Shown in pieces: positions 33,825 to 42,815 of a stretch of 64,000 nt of DNA; within the stretch, counting starts at the first letter, position 1; each line of letters opens with the position of its first letter. The position numbers were made by a program, and so were the translations under genes. The notes under the pieces were generated by a model. That model worked only from the letters and a program-made list of their open reading frames with translations. It was not told the origin of the DNA and made no database searches. Source of the stretch: JAFDZO01 sp044226845 (lineage in GTDB: Bacteria > Bacteroidota > Ignavibacteria > Tepidaquicellales > Tepidaquicellaceae); NCBI GenBank assembly GCA_044226845.1, contig JBGAGG010000001.1, positions 124,001 to 188,000 on the forward strand, given 5' to 3'.

Positions 33825-36461
33825 ATGCAAAAAGTAAAAGTAATACTATTATCGATTATTCTTGTCTCAGGAATCTTTTTTTATGCTAAATACGCACAAA
33901 AAAGCGCAACAATAGAATCTACCAATAAAGATAAAACTTCTCTGATCTCTGAAGCCGAAAAGGAAGAGGAAGAACACAAATCCGGTCCGTCAGGCGCATA
34001 TGAATCAATGCAGTTTATGAATAGTATTCGCTCATACCCAGAAAAAGATATTCCTCAGGATAAATTTTTTAAAGCATTTGAATATACACGTGATCAAATG
34101 CAGGACTTCAATAATGTACATGATGCCATAAATTCATGGCAATCAATGGGACCCAATAACATCGGCGGAAGAAGTCTAACTCTGGCAGTTAATCCAACAG
34201 ATACAAATATTATTTACATTGGCTCATCATCAGGTGGTCTTTGGAAATCTGTTACAGGTGGTATTGGCGCAGCTGCATGGACACAGATAAATACCGGATA
34301 CCCGTCACTTGCCGTAAGTTCTATTGCAATAGATAAGAACAATACAAATATAATTTATATAGGTACGGGAGAAAATTACGGATATCAGGCTTCATTAAAC
34401 GGACTCGATAACAGACTTACTAGGGGTATGTATGGAATTGGAATTTTAAAAACTACTGATGGCGGAAGCACATGGACAAAATCTCTTGACTGGTCTTACA
34501 ATAACCAAAGAGGTGTTTGGAAAGTACAACATAATCCGTTCAACTCGAATATCTTATATTCTGCTACAAGTGAAGGCGTTTATAAATTCAACGGTTCTTC
34601 ATGGGTAAAATCTCTCGATGTAAAAATGGTAATGGATTTAGAAATAAATCCGTTAGACTCAAACATTATTTACGCTTCAGTTGGAAATCTTACAAATGTA
34701 ACGCCTCTTACTGATATCGGAATATATAAAACAACAAATGCAGGTCTTACCTGGAATAAACTTTCCGGAGGACTTCCTGCAACATGGACAGGCAAAACTA
34801 CAATTGATATTTACAAAGCAGACCCGAATATTATCACTGCAAGTGTTTCAAACGATTTATCATACATCGGTTATTACAAAACAACTAATGCCGGTACAAA
34901 CTGGACGGCACTAAGCACAACAGTTCCTATAGGAAACCAGGGCTGGTATAATAACGCAAATATAATAAAACCCGATAATGCAAATTTAGTTTTAGTCGGA
35001 ACTCTGAACGTAGAAAAATCTACAAACGGAGGAACAAGCTTTACAACTAAATCCGACTGGTCTGCGTGGAATACCGGAGCAACTCCTCCCGGTCAACCCG
35101 AAGGTCCATCTAATTTCGTTCATGCTGACGTTCATGAATTTGTCACAAATCCTAAAGATGCTAATAAAGTTTATATCATGGCAGATGGCGGATTGTACCG
35201 CTCAAACGATTTCGGAGAAACATTTTATTCCTGTAACGGAGGATATGTTACATCACAATTTTATGCGTCACTTGCAAATTCATATCAGGATTCAACCTGG
35301 TGTCTCGGGGGAATGCAGGATAACAGAGCTGCATTTAACCAGGGAACAACTGCATGGTACAAAACTTTCTTTGGGGACGGAATGTCAGCAGGTGTAAACT
35401 CCAACAATGACAATATTTGCTATATGGAATATACTAACGGTGATTTAAACAGGTCGACAAATCGTGGTATAGCATGGTCAGATATTTCTCCGCCTAATGC
35501 CGGGAACGCAAGTTCGTACTGCTTCGTTGCACCGTATGTAATAACTAAAAGTAATCCTAATGTAATTTATATCGGCGGAACGGCAATTTATAAATCAACC
35601 ACAGGCAGCGGAAGCTGGCAAGGTCCGTACGGAGCAACTGTCTTCGGAGGAAATAAACTTCTTTCAATGGCTGTTTCATATACAAGCACAGATACTTTAT
35701 ACGTTGGTTCTGCACCAAGTGTAACAACTGCAGGAGTTTTCAGAAGTGTGAATGGCGGTGTAAACTGGACTAACATTACAGGCAGCCTTCCAAACAGATA
35801 CGTAACAGATTTAACCGTAAACCCGAATAATTCAAAAGAAGTGATTTCAACATTCGGCGGATTTGGAACAGGCCATGTCTTCCGCTCAACTAATAACGGA
35901 AATAACTGGACAGATATCACAGGAAATCTTCCTGATGTTCCTCATCAGAGTGTTGTAATGGACCCTCTTTACACACAGAATATTTATGTCGGAAATGATT
36001 TAGGAACATTCGTTACAACTAATGGGGGAACAACCTGGTATGAATACAGAACCGGAATGCCGTATGCTTTGGTTTTCGATTTAACAATTTCATACACAAA
36101 CAGAAAGCTTCGCGCTGCTACATACGGAAACGGAATTTGGCAGAGAGATTTGGTTCAGAATCCTGTAAGCGTAAATAATTCAAATACAGTTGTTAAAAAT
36201 TTTAAATTATATCAGAATTACCCTAACCCATTCAATCCTTCAACAAAAATAAAATTTGATTTAAACAAACCTGCCTTTGTTGATGTAAAAGTATTTGACG
36301 TTCAAGGAAAGGAAATAAAAAATATTTACAGCAGATATGATAATACAGGAAACCATGAAGCAGAATTCAATGCATCTTCATTAACAAGCGGAGTATATTT
36401 TTATTCAATTTTTGTTAACGGAATCCGAACGGATTCAAAGAAAATGATGTTGGTAAAGTAA
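33825..36461 (+). CDS. Sortilin/BNR-type propeller exported protein with T9SS sorting domain
   Basis: The best start is the ATG at 33825, giving 878 residues with signal VKVILLSIILVSGIFFYAKYA; an upstream ATG at 33738 would add 29 unlikely residues. The body has at least nine BNR/Asp-box-like repeats (KTTDGGSTW, KTTNAGLTW, KTTNAGTNW, KSTNGGTSF, RSVNGGVNW, RSTNNGNNW), forming a VPS10/sortilin-like propeller. The last 80 residues are a Por sorting domain, NYPNPFNPSTKIKFDL, ending MMLVK. It is a secreted or cell-surface adhesin or sugar-active protein; its substrate is unknown. It is the second T9SS cargo in the window. Confidence 0.9.
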   Translation: MQKVKVILLSIILVSGIFFYAKYAQKSATIESTNKDKTSLISEAEKEEEEHKSGPSGAYESMQFMNSIRSYPEKDIPQDKFFKAFEYTRDQMQDFNNVHDAINSWQSMGPNNIGGRSLTLAVNPTDTNIIYIGSSSGGLWKSVTGGIGAAAWTQINTGYPSLAVSSIAIDKNNTNIIYIGTGENYGYQASLNGLDNRLTRGMYGIGILKTTDGGSTWTKSLDWSYNNQRGVWKVQHNPFNSNILYSATSEGVYKFNGSSWVKSLDVKMVMDLEINPLDSNIIYASVGNLTNVTPLTDIGIYKTTNAGLTWNKLSGGLPATWTGKTTIDIYKADPNIITASVSNDLSYIGYYKTTNAGTNWTALSTTVPIGNQGWYNNANIIKPDNANLVLVGTLNVEKSTNGGTSFTTKSDWSAWNTGATPPGQPEGPSNFVHADVHEFVTNPKDANKVYIMADGGLYRSNDFGETFYSCNGGYVTSQFYASLANSYQDSTWCLGGMQDNRAAFNQGTTAWYKTFFGDGMSAGVNSNNDNICYMEYTNGDLNRSTNRGIAWSDISPPNAGNASSYCFVAPYVITKSNPNVIYIGGTAIYKSTTGSGSWQGPYGATVFGGNKLLSMAVSYTSTDTLYVGSAPSVTTAGVFRSVNGGVNWTNITGSLPNRYVTDLTVNPNNSKEVISTFGGFGTGHVFRSTNNGNNWTDITGNLPDVPHQSVVMDPLYTQNIYVGNDLGTFVTTNGGTTWYEYRTGMPYALVFDLTISYTNRKLRAATYGNGIWQRDLVQNPVSVNNSNTVVKNFKLYQNYPNPFNPSTKIKFDLNKPAFVDVKVFDVQGKEIKNIYSRYDNTGNHEAEFNASSLTSGVYFYSIFVNGIRTDSKKMMLVK

Positions 36462-36489
36462 CGCTATTTTTCAAAACAATTTATTCTTA

Positions 36490-37242
36490 ATGGATTTTTT
36501 CACTCTCTTTTCCCAGCCTGATACGTACGTATCGCTGCTTACATTAACATTTTTAGAAATCATCTTAGGAATTGATAACATTATATTCATTTCAATTCTT
36601 ACCGGAAAACTTCCGCCGCACGAACAAAAGAAAGCGCGAACACTGGGGCTGGCACTTGCTCTTATATTCAGGGTACTTCTGCTTTTATCAATATCCTGGA
36701 TAGCGGGACTGGTAAATCCTTTGTTCACTGTATTCGGTTTTGCAGTAACGGGAAGAAGTCTGATATTAATTCTCGGAGGTCTGTTCCTTCTGTATAAAAG
36801 CACGGTTGAAATTCACGAAAAACTTGAAGGCGAAGAGGATAAAGAAAAAGAATCCGAACCAAAAAAAGTTAAATTATCATCGCTTCTTATTCAGATAATT
36901 TTACTCGACCTTGTATTCTCTTTTGATTCAGTTATCACAGCCGTCGGGCTTGTGCCGCACGTTTCAATCATGATAATTGCAATTATTCTTTCAATGATTG
37001 TAATGCTTATCTTTGCAAAAAACGTAAGCGATTTTATTCACAAGCATCCTACTATAAAAATGCTTGCGCTATCGTTCTTGTTGATGATTGGATTATTATT
37101 ATTCCTGGAAGGTCTGCACATTGAAGTGCCTAAGGGCTATGTATATTTCGCTATGGCATTCTCATTCTTAGTTGAGTTATTAAACATAAAGCTGAGAAAG
37201 AAATCAAAACCGGTTGCACTAAAAGAAAAGTATAAAGAATAG
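36490..37242 (+). CDS. TerC family integral membrane protein
   Basis: This 250-residue protein has seven to eight membrane helices with the TerC pattern: TLTFLEIILGIDNIIFISIL near the start (conserved E and GIDN), ARTLGLALALIFR, and the second LIQIILLDLVFSFDSVITAVGL (conserved D-x-x-FSFDS). It ends in a Lys-rich cytoplasmic tail. TerC members are linked to tellurite resistance and to manganese efflux and metallation of exported proteins. The latter would suit the metal theme of this window, but this is inference. It is 28 bases after the sortilin-like gene. Confidence 0.92.
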   Translation: MDFFTLFSQPDTYVSLLTLTFLEIILGIDNIIFISILTGKLPPHEQKKARTLGLALALIFRVLLLLSISWIAGLVNPLFTVFGFAVTGRSLILILGGLFLLYKSTVEIHEKLEGEEDKEKESEPKKVKLSSLLIQIILLDLVFSFDSVITAVGLVPHVSIMIIAIILSMIVMLIFAKNVSDFIHKHPTIKMLALSFLLMIGLLLFLEGLHIEVPKGYVYFAMAFSFLVELLNIKLRKKSKPVALKEKYKE

Positions 37243-37247
37243 TTTTT

Positions 37248-37318
37248 AATTATGAATTATAAATTCAGAATTATGAATTAAAAAGTCATTCATAATTTAT
37301 AATTCTGAATTGATAATT
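37248..37318. repeat. AT-rich inverted repeat between convergent genes
   Basis: The words AATTATGAATTATAAATTCA and AATTCTGAATTGATAATT face each other over about 70 bases, giving an imperfect hairpin with arms of about 30 nt. Similar word-shuffled A/T sequences occur at 38090-38120, 40200-40258 and 43475-43500. It sits between the ends of terC (+) and the SDR gene (-) and may stop transcription in both directions. Confidence 0.6.
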
Positions 37319-38078
37319 AGAAAAATGCTCCTGCCATTAGTCCGCCGTCTGCGGCAATGCACTGACCGGTAATAAACGATGCTTTTTTCATGCAGAGGAA
37401 AGCGGAAAGCCCGGCAATCTCTTCAGGATTTCCGGCTCTTTTCATAGGAGTCCACTCAATTATCTTCGCCCATCTTTTTTTATCGTTCATAACTTCTTTT
37501 ACCAGCGGAGTTTTTATATACCACGGCGCAATTGCATTCACTCTTATTTTATCCTCTGCCCATTCAACCGCTAAGTATCTCGTCATTTGAATCATTGCTG
37601 CCTTCGTCATTCCGTAAACTACACCTGATGATGTACTCGCAAGTCCGCTGACCGATGCAATATTTACAACTGAACCGTCCTTAGATTTTTTTAAATAAGG
37701 ATACATATTCTTTGTAAGCTCAAACGCTGCCTTAAGATTAGTATTCATTATTTTATCATATTCATCAGCAGTGTACTCAACCGATTTTTTTCTTATGTTA
37801 GTGCCGACATTATTTACTAGAAAATCTAATCTCTTCGCTCGTGTTTTTATTATGTGATAAACTTTATCTCTTCCTTCTTCCGTGCTTACATCGGCAATTA
37901 TTCCGTGCAAATTAGCTTCTTTGATCTTATTAATAATTTTCAAAACACCGTTCTGCGTTCGCGCAACAAAAAACACCTCTGCGCCGAGTGATAAAAACTC
38001 ATTCACAATCGCCAGCCCTATACCTTTGCTCCCGCCTGTTATTAAAGCTGTTTTATTTTCTAACGTCCATTCACTCAT
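37317..38078 (-). CDS. SDR family NAD(P)-dependent oxidoreductase
   Basis: This 253-residue classical short-chain dehydrogenase has ALITGGSKGIGLAIVNEFLS (cofactor loop GGSKGIG), LDFLVNNVGTNIRK, catalytic Ser in VNIASVSGLAS, and the YGMTK catalytic Tyr-Lys. The sequence from PWYIKTPLVKEVM to GGLMAGAFF fits the tropinone-reductase-like subgroup. Three small metabolic genes with the same strand follow (RidA, GNAT, PLD-like), separated by about 15-80 bases. The substrate is not predictable. Confidence 0.92.
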   Translation of the reverse strand: MSEWTLENKTALITGGSKGIGLAIVNEFLSLGAEVFFVARTQNGVLKIINKIKEANLHGIIADVSTEEGRDKVYHIIKTRAKRLDFLVNNVGTNIRKKSVEYTADEYDKIMNTNLKAAFELTKNMYPYLKKSKDGSVVNIASVSGLASTSSGVVYGMTKAAMIQMTRYLAVEWAEDKIRVNAIAPWYIKTPLVKEVMNDKKRWAKIIEWTPMKRAGNPEEIAGLSAFLCMKKASFITGQCIAADGGLMAGAFF

Positions 38079-38122
38079 TATACTCTGTTAATTAATACTT
38101 TGTAATTGCTAATTAATAATTG

Positions 38123-38512
38123 TTAATTGCCAATAACTGCATCTGCTGATATTTCCACAAGCATATCAGGATGAACAAATCCGCTTACTTCCACCATAGT
38201 ATTTGCCGGCCTTATATCCTTAAAATATTCTCCCATTGCCCTGCCGACTTCCATTCCCTGTGATATATCCGTAACGTACATTGTCAGTCTCACAACATCT
38301 TTCAATGAAGCTCCGGCCTGCTGAAGCACCTTCTCTATTTTTTTTATAATCTGAACTGTCTGCATGTACGCATCTCCCGGAAACATTACATTACTGTTTT
38401 CGTCTGTTGCAGTTGTCCCTGCTACAAAGATCATATTGCCGGCTTTAACGGCGCGGGAGTACCCGAATTTCTCCTCCCATACAGAGCCTGACGAAAATAA
38501 TTCTTTTTTCAT
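38123..38512 (-). CDS. RidA family protein (enamine/imine deaminase-like)
   Basis: This 129-residue protein matches the RidA/YjgF fold with FGYSRAVKAGNMIFVAGTTAT at the start and RLTMYVTDISQGMEVGRAMGEYF, then PANTMVEVSGFVHPDMLVEISADAVIG. The conserved Arg of RidA that contacts substrate appears changed in the RPANTMVEVSGFVHPDM block (expected R near the end of the last strand), so strict 2-aminoacrylate deaminase activity is uncertain. RidA proteins remove reactive enamines. It lies between the SDR and GNAT genes on the minus strand. Confidence 0.88.
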   Translation of the reverse strand: MKKELFSSGSVWEEKFGYSRAVKAGNMIFVAGTTATDENSNVMFPGDAYMQTVQIIKKIEKVLQQAGASLKDVVRLTMYVTDISQGMEVGRAMGEYFKDIRPANTMVEVSGFVHPDMLVEISADAVIGN

Positions 38513-38526
38513 TTTGTTAAATAAAT

Positions 38527-38895
38527 TTATGAGCGGTTTATTCGCGCAAATGAAATCAAGCCCATTTCCTTGCAGTCTTCAAATCCCATAGCTTTATAAA
38601 ACCCCACAGTCTCTTCTTTATTATCCGTAAGCAAAACAGTCTGCCGCACGTTTTTAAAATGCTCAAGAGTTTTAGTTAAAAGCTTTGTGCCGATTTTTCT
38701 TCTCTTGTATTTTTTTTTGACGAGTATATCCTGTATGTAAGAAATAGTAACACCGTCTCCCACTACACGCATCATGCCGATAAGGTGGTCGCCGTCCCAT
38801 GCCGTAAGTACATAGTATGAATTTCTTACAGCTTCAGCCAAGTTTACCGAATCGTGTGTATATGCGCCCCAGCCCGCATCTTCATATAACGACAT
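38527..38895 (-). CDS. GNAT family N-acetyltransferase (start probably further upstream)
   Basis: The annotated frame begins at an ATG giving 122 residues: MSLYEDAGWGAYTHDSVNLA. It includes YVLTAWDGDHLIGMMRVVGDG, SYIQDILVKKKYKRRKIGTK (acetyl-CoA loop) and GFYKAMGFEDCKEMG. GNAT homologues normally carry about 15 more residues before this point. The same frame continues upstream as LSTITYKEEKNISSENLM to a CTG at 38944-38946, with no ATG, GTG or TTG. The true protein may start with CTG and be 139 residues long. The substrate is unknown. Confidence 0.83.
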   Translation of the reverse strand: MSLYEDAGWGAYTHDSVNLAEAVRNSYYVLTAWDGDHLIGMMRVVGDGVTISYIQDILVKKKYKRRKIGTKLLTKTLEHFKNVRQTVLLTDNKEETVGFYKAMGFEDCKEMGLISFARINRS

Positions 38896-38971
38896 CAGGT
38901 TTTCGGAAGAAATATTTTTCTCTTCTTTATATGTTATTGTGCTCAGAAAATTATCTTAAGTTTTAAAATTT

Positions 38972-40168
38972 TTAATTTCTCTTTACTGATTCATACGTCT
39001 TATTCGCATCGACAAACTCAGTATATTTTGAATTCCAGTCCGATAAAAATATTTTTTTTATTGCTATGTTAACTTTATTATTATCTATTACTAGAGTTGT
39101 ATTTCTTGAACCGTAAAAATATCCGCGCTCCCAGTTAGCTGAGCTTACCCAGCTGATATTATTATCTGCCACAAAATATTTGCAATGTTCAACTCTTGCA
39201 TAAGGAATAAACCCGCTTGAATGTTCCGGTATTCCGGAAAATTTTATTTCTATGTTTGGTACTTGTGACAAACTCTGTATCACTTCCGTAGCGCCTTTGC
39301 GTATTGCCCAGTTACCAAAAATAATTTTCACTTTCACGCCTCGCTCTGCTGCATTTCTCAACGCTTTATCTATATCCGTAAATTCATCTCTTGTGTTATA
39401 TGCATACATCTGAATGTGCAGGCTGTGCTTAGCATTGTTTATAATATTCACAAGCTCATCCAGTTCGTTGCTGAATCCCTCCGGCATTTTTCCCATAGGA
39501 GAAAAGCATGGATACAAAGTAACTCCGCCGTAATTTTTTGTCTGGATAGAAAGTTCATTATATACATTTAGAATTTCATCGAAGGAAATATTTTCTTTAA
39601 GTGTATTTCTTCCTATATCGGAGTTGTTCCAGTCGTAGTTAAAAATCGCTTCGAAGTTTTTTGCGAGCTTCCTGTTTTTTACTCTGATGCCGAGCTCATG
39701 GATGTGGTCAAGGGCGCGCCAGTCCATATTTGCGCTGCCTGAGTACAGGTCTCTTCCGTCAGCAATCATATACTTTGCATGCATTACTCCGCCGCCTACA
39801 TTTTTAAAAGATATTTTTGCTACCGTAATATTTTTTATTCCGTTAAATTCATCAACCGATTTTTCCGATCCTGAATAAAACGCCGAGTCTACTAATATTC
39901 TTACAATAACGCCTCTTCCTGCAGCATTTTTTATTGCATCCATCACCGGCTCCATAGCTTCGCCTTTTTTATTGGCGAAGTAAAACATGCCTATATCCAG
40001 AGTGTTCTTTGCATTGTTTATCATATTCAGCCAGACGGCCTGTGTGCGCGGAAGTCCTGAGCGTTCCATAGTAGTTTCCTTCGGCACGCTTTCAACTATC
40101 TGAAAATATGTTGTCTGCCCGAAAGTTACTGAGGTAAAAAGTAAAAATATTAAAACTAATTTTTTCAT
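38972..40168 (-). CDS. Exported phospholipase D-like domain protein
   Basis: This 398-residue protein has a signal peptide (LVLIFLLFTSVTFGQ) and two HKD motifs: HAKYMIADGRDLYSGSANMD (residues about 130-150) and HCKYFVADNNISWVSSANWE near residue 330. Both keep H-x-K-x4-D and the following S-x-N. The two repeats together form the active site of PLD-type phosphodiesterases, which act on phospholipids or nucleic acids. The exported form suggests a nuclease or lipase in the periplasm. It is the last gene of a minus-strand series. A GC-poor intergenic stretch with A/T words follows upstream. Confidence 0.9.
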   Translation of the reverse strand: MKKLVLIFLLFTSVTFGQTTYFQIVESVPKETTMERSGLPRTQAVWLNMINNAKNTLDIGMFYFANKKGEAMEPVMDAIKNAAGRGVIVRILVDSAFYSGSEKSVDEFNGIKNITVAKISFKNVGGGVMHAKYMIADGRDLYSGSANMDWRALDHIHELGIRVKNRKLAKNFEAIFNYDWNNSDIGRNTLKENISFDEILNVYNELSIQTKNYGGVTLYPCFSPMGKMPEGFSNELDELVNIINNAKHSLHIQMYAYNTRDEFTDIDKALRNAAERGVKVKIIFGNWAIRKGATEVIQSLSQVPNIEIKFSGIPEHSSGFIPYARVEHCKYFVADNNISWVSSANWERGYFYGSRNTTLVIDNNKVNIAIKKIFLSDWNSKYTEFVDANKTYESVKRN

Positions 40169-40251
40169 TGCCGTTATTCGTTAATCGTTGTTCGTTGTTA
40201 GTTGTTCGAAGTAATTCATCATTCTACATTCTAAATTCTGCATTCTGAATT

Positions 40252-40674
40252 CTATATTCCCCATACCGTTATCACAATTTTCCTTCTTCCGCCGTGGTCT
40301 CTGTGTTCGCACAGATAAATTCCCTGCCATGTACCCAGATTAAGCTCACCGGCTGTAACAGGAATATTCACTGAGCAGCCCAGCAAGGACGACTTTAAAT
40401 GCGCCGGCATATCATCGCTGCCTTCGTAATCATGCTGATAGTAAGGCATATCTTCAGGCACCATTTTATTGAAGTGCGATTCAAAATCATTGCGGACTGT
40501 AGGGTCGGCATTTTCATTTATCGTAAGTCCCGCCGATGTATGCTGAATAAAAACATTACACATTCCTTTTTTGATGTCCCGTATTTCCGGGAGACAGGAA
40601 AGTATTTCCATAGTAATTAAATGGAATCCGCGTTTGTATTCTTTTAAGGTAATTTCTTTCTGGAAGAAGTGCAT
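40252..40674 (-). CDS. YjbQ/UPF0047 family protein
   Basis: This 140-residue protein matches YjbQ: ITMEILSCLPEIRDIKKGMC, FIQHTSAGLTINENADPTVRND, then MPAHLKSSLLGCSVNIPVTAGE and LGTWQGIYLCEHRDHGGRR. The HTSA, HLKS and EHRDHGG blocks form the conserved pocket. The family shows weak thiamine-phosphate synthase activity when overexpressed (a secondary thiamin-phosphate synthase), but its normal role is not known. It is a single gene, divergent from the HEPN gene. No TPP riboswitch is visible. Confidence 0.92.
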   Translation of the reverse strand: MHFFQKEITLKEYKRGFHLITMEILSCLPEIRDIKKGMCNVFIQHTSAGLTINENADPTVRNDFESHFNKMVPEDMPYYQHDYEGSDDMPAHLKSSLLGCSVNIPVTAGELNLGTWQGIYLCEHRDHGGRRKIVITVWGI

Positions 40675-40782
40675 AATGCAAAATAAATAAAATGAATTTA
40701 AGGAGATATGGAAATAGTGATTATTGTTGCAAATTTTAAGTTTATTTAATAAGTTAAACTATTAATCATTTTATTTTCAATA

Positions 40783-41751
40783 ATGGGTTACAATTGTGTA
40801 AATATTTTACCTAAGAATACAAAATTAAAAGACTTAGAAGATTTTTTTGTTTTGTTAAAATATGAAAAAATCTCGCGAGTAGAATATTTCTTTTACGATC
40901 AATCTTCATTTCAACAATTAACTGGAATAGATGTATCTATTAAAGTAAACGAAGAAAATGTTGCCGTTTATTCACACACAACTATTTCCAAAGAATACTT
41001 TGAACATTTAGTACATAATAAAACTATTACTCTGTTGAAAAAATTTTTTGGTGGTTACTATATAACCGATGATGGAAAAAACAAACCTTTTAATTTTTAT
41101 GGTCCTATAAGAAGAAATGCCGAAGCAGGATGCTACTTAACATATTTCAATTTTGATAATTGGAAAAGAGGAAATATAGTTCAGTTCATTTGGTTATTAA
41201 AAGAATCTGATGAAAAATTTAATAAACTTTACCCTGATAAAAGGATCCTAGATTTCACAAGACATTCCCACCAACCAACTATATCTTCAAATATAGGCGT
41301 ACCGTATTTGTTATCTGTTTTAGAAGATTATTTGAGAAGCACCTACACTATACTATTAACATTTACAGATAAAAAAAAAGATATTTTTAAAAAAACAAGA
41401 ATTCAAAACGAAGATTTAACAACTATTCTTGACAATACATCTTCTATACAAGAAATTATTTCCAGATATAAATCTTTCCAAAATATAGATTTAATTAATG
41501 CAAATTTTCAAGAAATCGATGTTAGAATTAAATTCAAAGATTTACTAAATAAAACGAATCCTCGTAAAAAATATTTAATCAAGCTACAAAAATTAATTGA
41601 TTTTAGACATAAGCTAATACATCAAGCCGAACTTAATTATTATTATTCAGTTAAAGAATTTGAAAAAGATGTAGCTATTATTTTTGAAATTATTAAAATG
41701 TTTTATGATAACTTAATAAAAATTTATAATTGGCATTCTAGAATGGACTAA
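40783..41751 (+). CDS. HEPN-domain protein, putative RNase effector
   Basis: This 322-residue protein has no export signal and is unusually rich in Lys, Asn, Ile and Tyr, with more A+T than its neighbours. The C-terminal half has the HEPN signature: GVPYLLSVLEDYLRSTYTI (first helix) and LIDFRHKLIHQ, which contains Rx4-6H as R275-HKLI-H280. In HEPN toxins and antiviral effectors (RnlA, LsoA, ApeA-like) this pair forms the RNase site. The N-terminal 160 residues (FGGYYITDDG, FYGPIRRNAEAGCYLTYFNF) match nothing I recognise. No antitoxin gene adjoins it. It may be a stand-alone defence or stress RNase of recent arrival. Confidence 0.72.
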   Translation: MGYNCVNILPKNTKLKDLEDFFVLLKYEKISRVEYFFYDQSSFQQLTGIDVSIKVNEENVAVYSHTTISKEYFEHLVHNKTITLLKKFFGGYYITDDGKNKPFNFYGPIRRNAEAGCYLTYFNFDNWKRGNIVQFIWLLKESDEKFNKLYPDKRILDFTRHSHQPTISSNIGVPYLLSVLEDYLRSTYTILLTFTDKKKDIFKKTRIQNEDLTTILDNTSSIQEIISRYKSFQNIDLINANFQEIDVRIKFKDLLNKTNPRKKYLIKLQKLIDFRHKLIHQAELNYYYSVKEFEKDVAIIFEIIKMFYDNLIKIYNWHSRMD

Positions 41752-41814
41752 ATAAAATTATACCCAAAACAACAAATTACTTTTCTTTGAAAATGTGTTC
41801 CATTAATTTGCATT

Positions 41815-42426
41815 ATGCAAACCCCAAACAAAAAATTTAATCTTATAATAATAATTTTATTCTTTCTCGGACTTATCTGGTCTTCCATAAATCCCAAAGA
41901 ATATTTTACGTGGTTCCTTGAAGTTTTCCCCGCTATAATCGGATTTGTAATTCTAAGTTTTACTTACAAACGTTTTCCGTTTACAAAGCTTGTATATATT
42001 TTAATATTAATTCACTGCTGGATATTATTCATTGGCGGGCATTATACCTATGCGGAAGTCCCGTTTTTTAACTATATAAGAGATACATTTTCGCAATCGA
42101 GAAATAACTACGATAAGCTCGGCCATTTCATTCAGGGTTTTGTACCTGCAATGATAATCCGTGAGATTTTTATCCGCAAAGATATTATCAAAAAAAGCTG
42201 GAGAGCTTTTACAGTTGTATGTATCTGTTTGGCTGTCAGCGCATTCTATGAATTAATCGAGTGGTGGACATCGGTTCTGACAGGTGAATCTGGTGATGCA
42301 TTCCTCGGAACACAGGGATATGTATTTGATACTCAAAGCGATATGCTTTTGGCAATGATAGGAGCAATTACGGCTTTACTCTTGCTAAGCAAGATTCAGG
42401 ATAAACAAATAAAACACTTAAGTTAG
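41815..42426 (+). CDS. DUF2238 (YjdF-like) membrane protein
   Basis: This 203-residue protein has about six membrane helices: LIIIILFFLGLIWSSI, FLEVFPAIIGFVILSFTY, LVYILILIHCWILFIGGHYTYAE, HFIQGFVPAMIIREIFI, VVCICLAVSAFYELIEW and DMLLAMIGAITALLLL. The HYTYAEVPFF, DKLGHFIQGFVPA, YELIEWW and GTQGYVFDTQSDM blocks are exact DUF2238 hallmarks. The conserved His, Glu and Asp could form a site within the membrane. The function is unknown. The stop abuts the start of the VOC gene, so they are likely co-translated. Confidence 0.9.
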   Translation: MQTPNKKFNLIIIILFFLGLIWSSINPKEYFTWFLEVFPAIIGFVILSFTYKRFPFTKLVYILILIHCWILFIGGHYTYAEVPFFNYIRDTFSQSRNNYDKLGHFIQGFVPAMIIREIFIRKDIIKKSWRAFTVVCICLAVSAFYELIEWWTSVLTGESGDAFLGTQGYVFDTQSDMLLAMIGAITALLLLSKIQDKQIKHLS

Positions 42427-42801
42427 ATGGTAGAGTTTATTTTATACGTCAGTAATCAGGAAGAGAGTAAAAACTTTTATAAAATTTTACTGGACAAAGA
42501 ACCCTCGCTCGACGTTCCCGGTATGACAGAGTTTTTACTTGAAGAAAACTGCAAGCTGGGATTAATGCCGAACGACGGAATTGCAAAAATTTTAGGAGAT
42601 AAAATTCCGCATCCTGATTCCGGCACAGGGATTCCGAGATGCGAATTGTATCTGTCTTTTGAAAACTCCGCAGAAGTTTTTCAGAGAGCTGTATCTGCCG
42701 GAGCAAGAGAGATTTCCCCGATACAAAAACGTAACTGGGGCGATAGCGCCGGTTACTTATCCGATGCTGACGGGCATATAATAGCAATTGTTCAGAAATA
42801 G
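42427..42801 (+). CDS. VOC family protein
   Basis: This 124-residue protein starts directly at the base after the DUF2238 stop. It holds one VOC unit: EFILYVSNQEESKNFYKILL at the start, IPRCELYLSFENSAEVFQRA in the middle and RNWGDSAGYLSDADGHIIAIVQK at the end. It resembles PhnB/YaeR-like glyoxalase relatives. There is no firm substrate. It is followed after 14 bases by a GNAT gene in the same direction, so the three genes (41815-43295) look like one transcript. Confidence 0.82.
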   Translation: MVEFILYVSNQEESKNFYKILLDKEPSLDVPGMTEFLLEENCKLGLMPNDGIAKILGDKIPHPDSGTGIPRCELYLSFENSAEVFQRAVSAGAREISPIQKRNWGDSAGYLSDADGHIIAIVQK

Positions 42802-42815
42802 TTTTAGTAAATATT

